Positions 60,901 to 64,000 of a stretch of 64,000 nucleotides of DNA are shown here, one piece after another. The stretch covers positions 56,589,959 through 56,653,958 of the forward strand of contig OZ021726.1 in the NCBI GenBank assembly GCA_963978545.1. The letters are read 5' to 3'. How positions within the stretch are numbered: the stretch's first letter is position 1; each line of letters begins with the position of its first letter. Source of the DNA: Linyphia triangularis (lineage: Eukaryota > Arthropoda > Arachnida > Araneae > Linyphiidae). Below the pieces are notes generated by a model. The model was not told the origin of the DNA and ran no database searches. It worked only from the letters and a program-made list of their open reading frames with translations. The position numbers were made by a program, and so were the translations under genes.

Positions 60901-62484
60901 ACCATAAATTCAAAACATGGAACGCAAATAGTTTCATGATATTGAAAAAATAAGAAGCAGTGACTTTTTAAGATTATGACGAAAACCTCCTTCGAAGTGA
61001 CCCAAATAGTCTTTCCAAAAGCTTGACCATAATCTGCGAATTATGCATGGAGAAATGCCAATGTTTCGTAATATATTTTTTGCTGAATATTTTTTAAATT
61101 ACTGCTTTGATATACAATACGCACTGACAAAACAAACAATTCAAGCAGGTTTTGTGTACTACCAATGAAATTTTTCTTGGAAAAATTTATAGAAAAAATT
61201 CAATACATTCTCTAAGGAGTAAAGTAATACATAACAAGTAAACAAAACATCTTCTTATATATATATATCAAATGTAAGCAGCCAAAGAATTAATTTTAAG
61301 AATTTTTTAATGTGTAAATAGCTTTGGCTTGTGATAAAGAAATAGTCCATGACCATTGCCAAACTTAAATTTTTAGGTTAAGTTCGTTTAAACTTAGGAT
61401 TTTGACCATTAATACAAATATATGAGTTCAAAAATAATTTACTATAACTACTATAAGTTTAGACCATATTTGAAGGAAAATATTGTTTTTTAACCGTTGT
61501 AGCTCCAATTGTTTTGAGATATGGTGAGAGATTTTTAACGTCAGGATTAATGTAATTTACTGTCTTTAATTAGTACATTGACTATTTTCCTAACAGAATA
61601 CCAGTTGGAATTGTTCAACAAAAGTTTCCAAAAATAAATAATGCTACTTCAAAAACCGCAATCCTTAATATCAAACTTGGAAAAAATTCGGTATATCGGA
61701 CGTTTATTTGCAAAATAGGGGTTTAAAATGTCAGATTGCTTCAAGTTGTTGCTGTCACAAGGAACTAGGACGTGATGAATGAATCCCCAGAAATCGTTTA
61801 TCTACCTTAACAAAATAGAAAAGAAGTTGATTACTGTCTACATGACTACTAACATAACCATTCACCAGTTCCTTGCCATTGTATCCCCATCTGATCATTT
61901 GGCAGTCTTCAAACGTAAGTTTGTCTATCATTAAGAATTAAATACAGAGAACGATTCGGACTATGAATTTTCCATTGACCTTTATACTACCGTCAGTATC
62001 TTTCTTATTTTCTGAATTGATTGTAAAATGCTGGAATTGTGAAAGCATTTTGATAAATGGATGATGAATGTATTTTTCTTGATGTTCAATATTGTGTTTC
62101 AAATATTGGCAGGTTAATATCAATAATGCTATTACTAAAATTGCTTAACTAATTATAAGTACTGAGACTTTAAGTTTGGGAGGAAATCATACTTATATAT
62201 CTTTGTCATTTATTTATTTATTATTTTATTTTCAAGAAAAGTCCAGATAATGAATTTATTAAAAAGATTATACATAAAATTTTCCTGTTTAGAGACCAGT
62301 AAACCAGCGGATTTTTATAAAATATTTAGCACATACTGCTAAGATCATAGAATAAAATCCTTGAAATCAGAAAAAAAAAGAAAAAAAAATTATAAAATAC
62401 TCATAATATAAGTCAAATTTTTACAAATGATGCTTCAAAGATAAAACTTATAGGACTAGAAATTCAAAAGTTTATTGGAGTATT
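57936..62484. other. AT-rich sequence, nothing recognised
   Basis: The longest stretch without a recognised element. It contains an ATT microsatellite at 58370-58389 and an AT run at 61256-61269. The 110-codon plus frame at 57939-58271 starts with Met and has mixed composition, but no domain, splice signal or family resemblance was seen, and I leave it out as a gene. No exon in phase with the 39-nt exon was found. Confidence 0.5.
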
Positions 62485-63133
62485 TTTACTTTCAATTACC
62501 CTCATATGTTAACATTGCATAATAAAAGTATTGTTTTCGGTCCAAAAAATGATTCGAAATAAATTTGACATTTCTCTACGTTTTGGAACATCCCGACTTC
62601 AAAAAAGTTATCTAGAAAAAATGTTTGCCTGTGTGTACGTGGTCAACATAATTCCCCATCGAATTGACCTACGATATAAAAATTTTAAAAAATAAGGTTT
62701 TTAAGTAATTGTTAAAAAACGGCTTAAATGAGTTTGATTAAAATCGCTATGGTAATGACTCTTAAAGTGTTCTAAACATCCCCACATCCGATATTTCCGT
62801 AAAATGCTATCAATGTGTAAGAAGTTTAAAAACAAGTGTTTTTAACCCAGAGTTATCTTTCCTTAAGCAACGCTCATCAACGACCATTTTTTCTACTCTC
62901 TTCTGTTCAACTAACAAAAAAGGAAAATGATAGAATTATCAAAAAGTATATCACTAAATTTGCCGTTTTAATGGGGTTATTTTTCCATGTGAGAATTATC
63001 AGCAGAAATATCGTCAAACTGGAAATTTTTCAAATGAATGAAAATATGAAAATGGTAACACTATTCCACTACGAATATAAATAATCCAGTATTATAGGGT
63101 AATTAAAAGCTGTGCGATGTTTCGCATCCTTAG
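62485..63133 (+). repeat. Dispersed repeat family R1, copy 6
   Basis: Opens 'ttttactttcaattaccctcatatg', passes 'ttttggaacatcccgacttc', 'tgtgtgtacgtggtcaacataattcc' and 'taagcaacgctcatcaacgacc', and closes 'tatagggtaattaaaagctgtgcgatg'. Left and right ends carry inverted 'cttt(c/t)aattaccct', the best view of a terminal inverted repeat in this family. The frame at 62836-63084 is repeat. Confidence 0.8.
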
Positions 63134-64000
63134 TTTTGTGTAAAATCGGCTTCATATTCAGTTTTGTATGCGTACGATGATAAGACTAGTAGAAAAAAAT
63201 TGCAATAGAAAAACTTACACGAGAGAAAATGAAGTAAATTTTTTTTACGTATATTATTGTATTGTTTTCGTATATATTGTAAAATCAACAAAATATTCAG
63301 TTTTGTTTTAGAAACTTTTGCTCTAGAAACGTTTCTTAGAAACAAAATATGTGTTCAATTTCAATTATAATGTTCCCTGGTATATAGACAAATTGATAAG
63401 GTCTTTTTTACGATATTAACAGAATTTGTATATTTGCATTTTTATCATATTGTAGAACTACACAAATCATATTACGGCCTTGTTTTTGTGAAGCCTTTTT
63501 AAAGATGGATGGAAAAAATCTATTATTGTAAATTGGATGAGGACGTATTCTCAGATCAAAGCAATCTGTTATAAGTATAAGAAATATTGCAATTCTAATT
63601 ATTAAACGATCCAAGTCTGTTGCTCAAAACTTTCTTAACTACTATGGACATTATGATAAAAAGGCGAAGTACAGATAAGGCAAGAGACAATTCATAATAT
63701 AACAATAAAAATGACTCTGGCAACAATATTGTAAGCGATACGAAAAACCCATGCGCCTCTTAAATTATATAAATAGTTACAATAAAAAATGACTTTTATA
63801 AAAAAAAAGAAAAAGTATAGCCTAATAAATGTCAAATGATATTCTAAAAAAAATATTTTAATGGTGCAGATAACTGGGATGTCATTTTTTCAACTGAATA
63901 AAGTTTGACATGGATTGTCTTTGCGAATTCATTTTTTTTCAAGATATTCGGTACGAAGGTTCGTACTTTTTAAAGCTTTGGTTTGGATAGTGTCACGATG
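63134..64000. other. AT-rich sequence, nothing recognised
   Basis: No repeat partner, exon or bounded element was seen up to the window edge. Minus frames at 63130-63345 and 63408-63614 have AT-driven composition. Confidence 0.55.

Overview
The window looks like nuclear DNA of an AT-rich eukaryote. It has long spacers, GT-AG introns, microsatellites and many short non-autonomous transposons, with no long open reading frame on either strand. The mix of tRNA-derived SINEs, Helitron-like elements carrying minisatellites and MITE-like elements fits an arthropod; a chelicerate such as a spider is my best guess, from genome texture only. There is no sign of bacterial genes, operons, rRNA or a CRISPR array.

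The one gene I can support lies on the minus strand. Five small GC-rich exons are separated by long AT-rich introns. In transcript order they are 42465-42503 (39 nt), 26840-26985 (146 nt), 23045-23143 (99 nt), 7438-7648 (211 nt) and 5925-5966 (42 nt). Each has an AG acceptor and a good GT donor, and the reading phases chain without a stop (1-1, 1-0, 0-0, 0-1, 1-1). The product is a disordered Gly/Arg/Pro-rich segment with PPLPP and LPPPP motifs. Neither end of the protein is in the window and I do not recognise the family. The 99-nt exon has a second in-frame donor and can be skipped without changing frame, so it is a likely alternative exon.

Most other recognisable features are mobile or repetitive DNA, largely within the introns. 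From left to right: a Helitron-like element with a ~140-bp minisatellite (1-1518); an old transposon fragment split by an 8-bp-TSD hAT-like MITE (4677-5314); a ~2.8-kb foldback element with ~1-kb arms (12247-15030) holding a SINE in its loop; a ~230-bp tandem repeat carrying TGACGTCA palindromes (15270-15935); a second SINE (17934-18108); a long near-perfect hairpin (21309-21617); an 820-bp terminal-inverted-repeat element (29464-30283); the second Helitron-like element in opposite orientation (30850-32148); a TTAA-flanked 1,045-bp element (32898-33942); a clean 707-bp Helitron-like element (42832-43538); a 251-bp-arm inverted repeat (43742-44532); and a third SINE inside a ~105-bp tandem array (44593-45190). 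A ~650-bp repeat family occurs six times across the window. No element has an intact transposase or reverse transcriptase.

All calls come from reading the sequence by eye. Boundaries of degenerate repeats are approximate; the elements with target-site duplications or exact termini are the firm ones.
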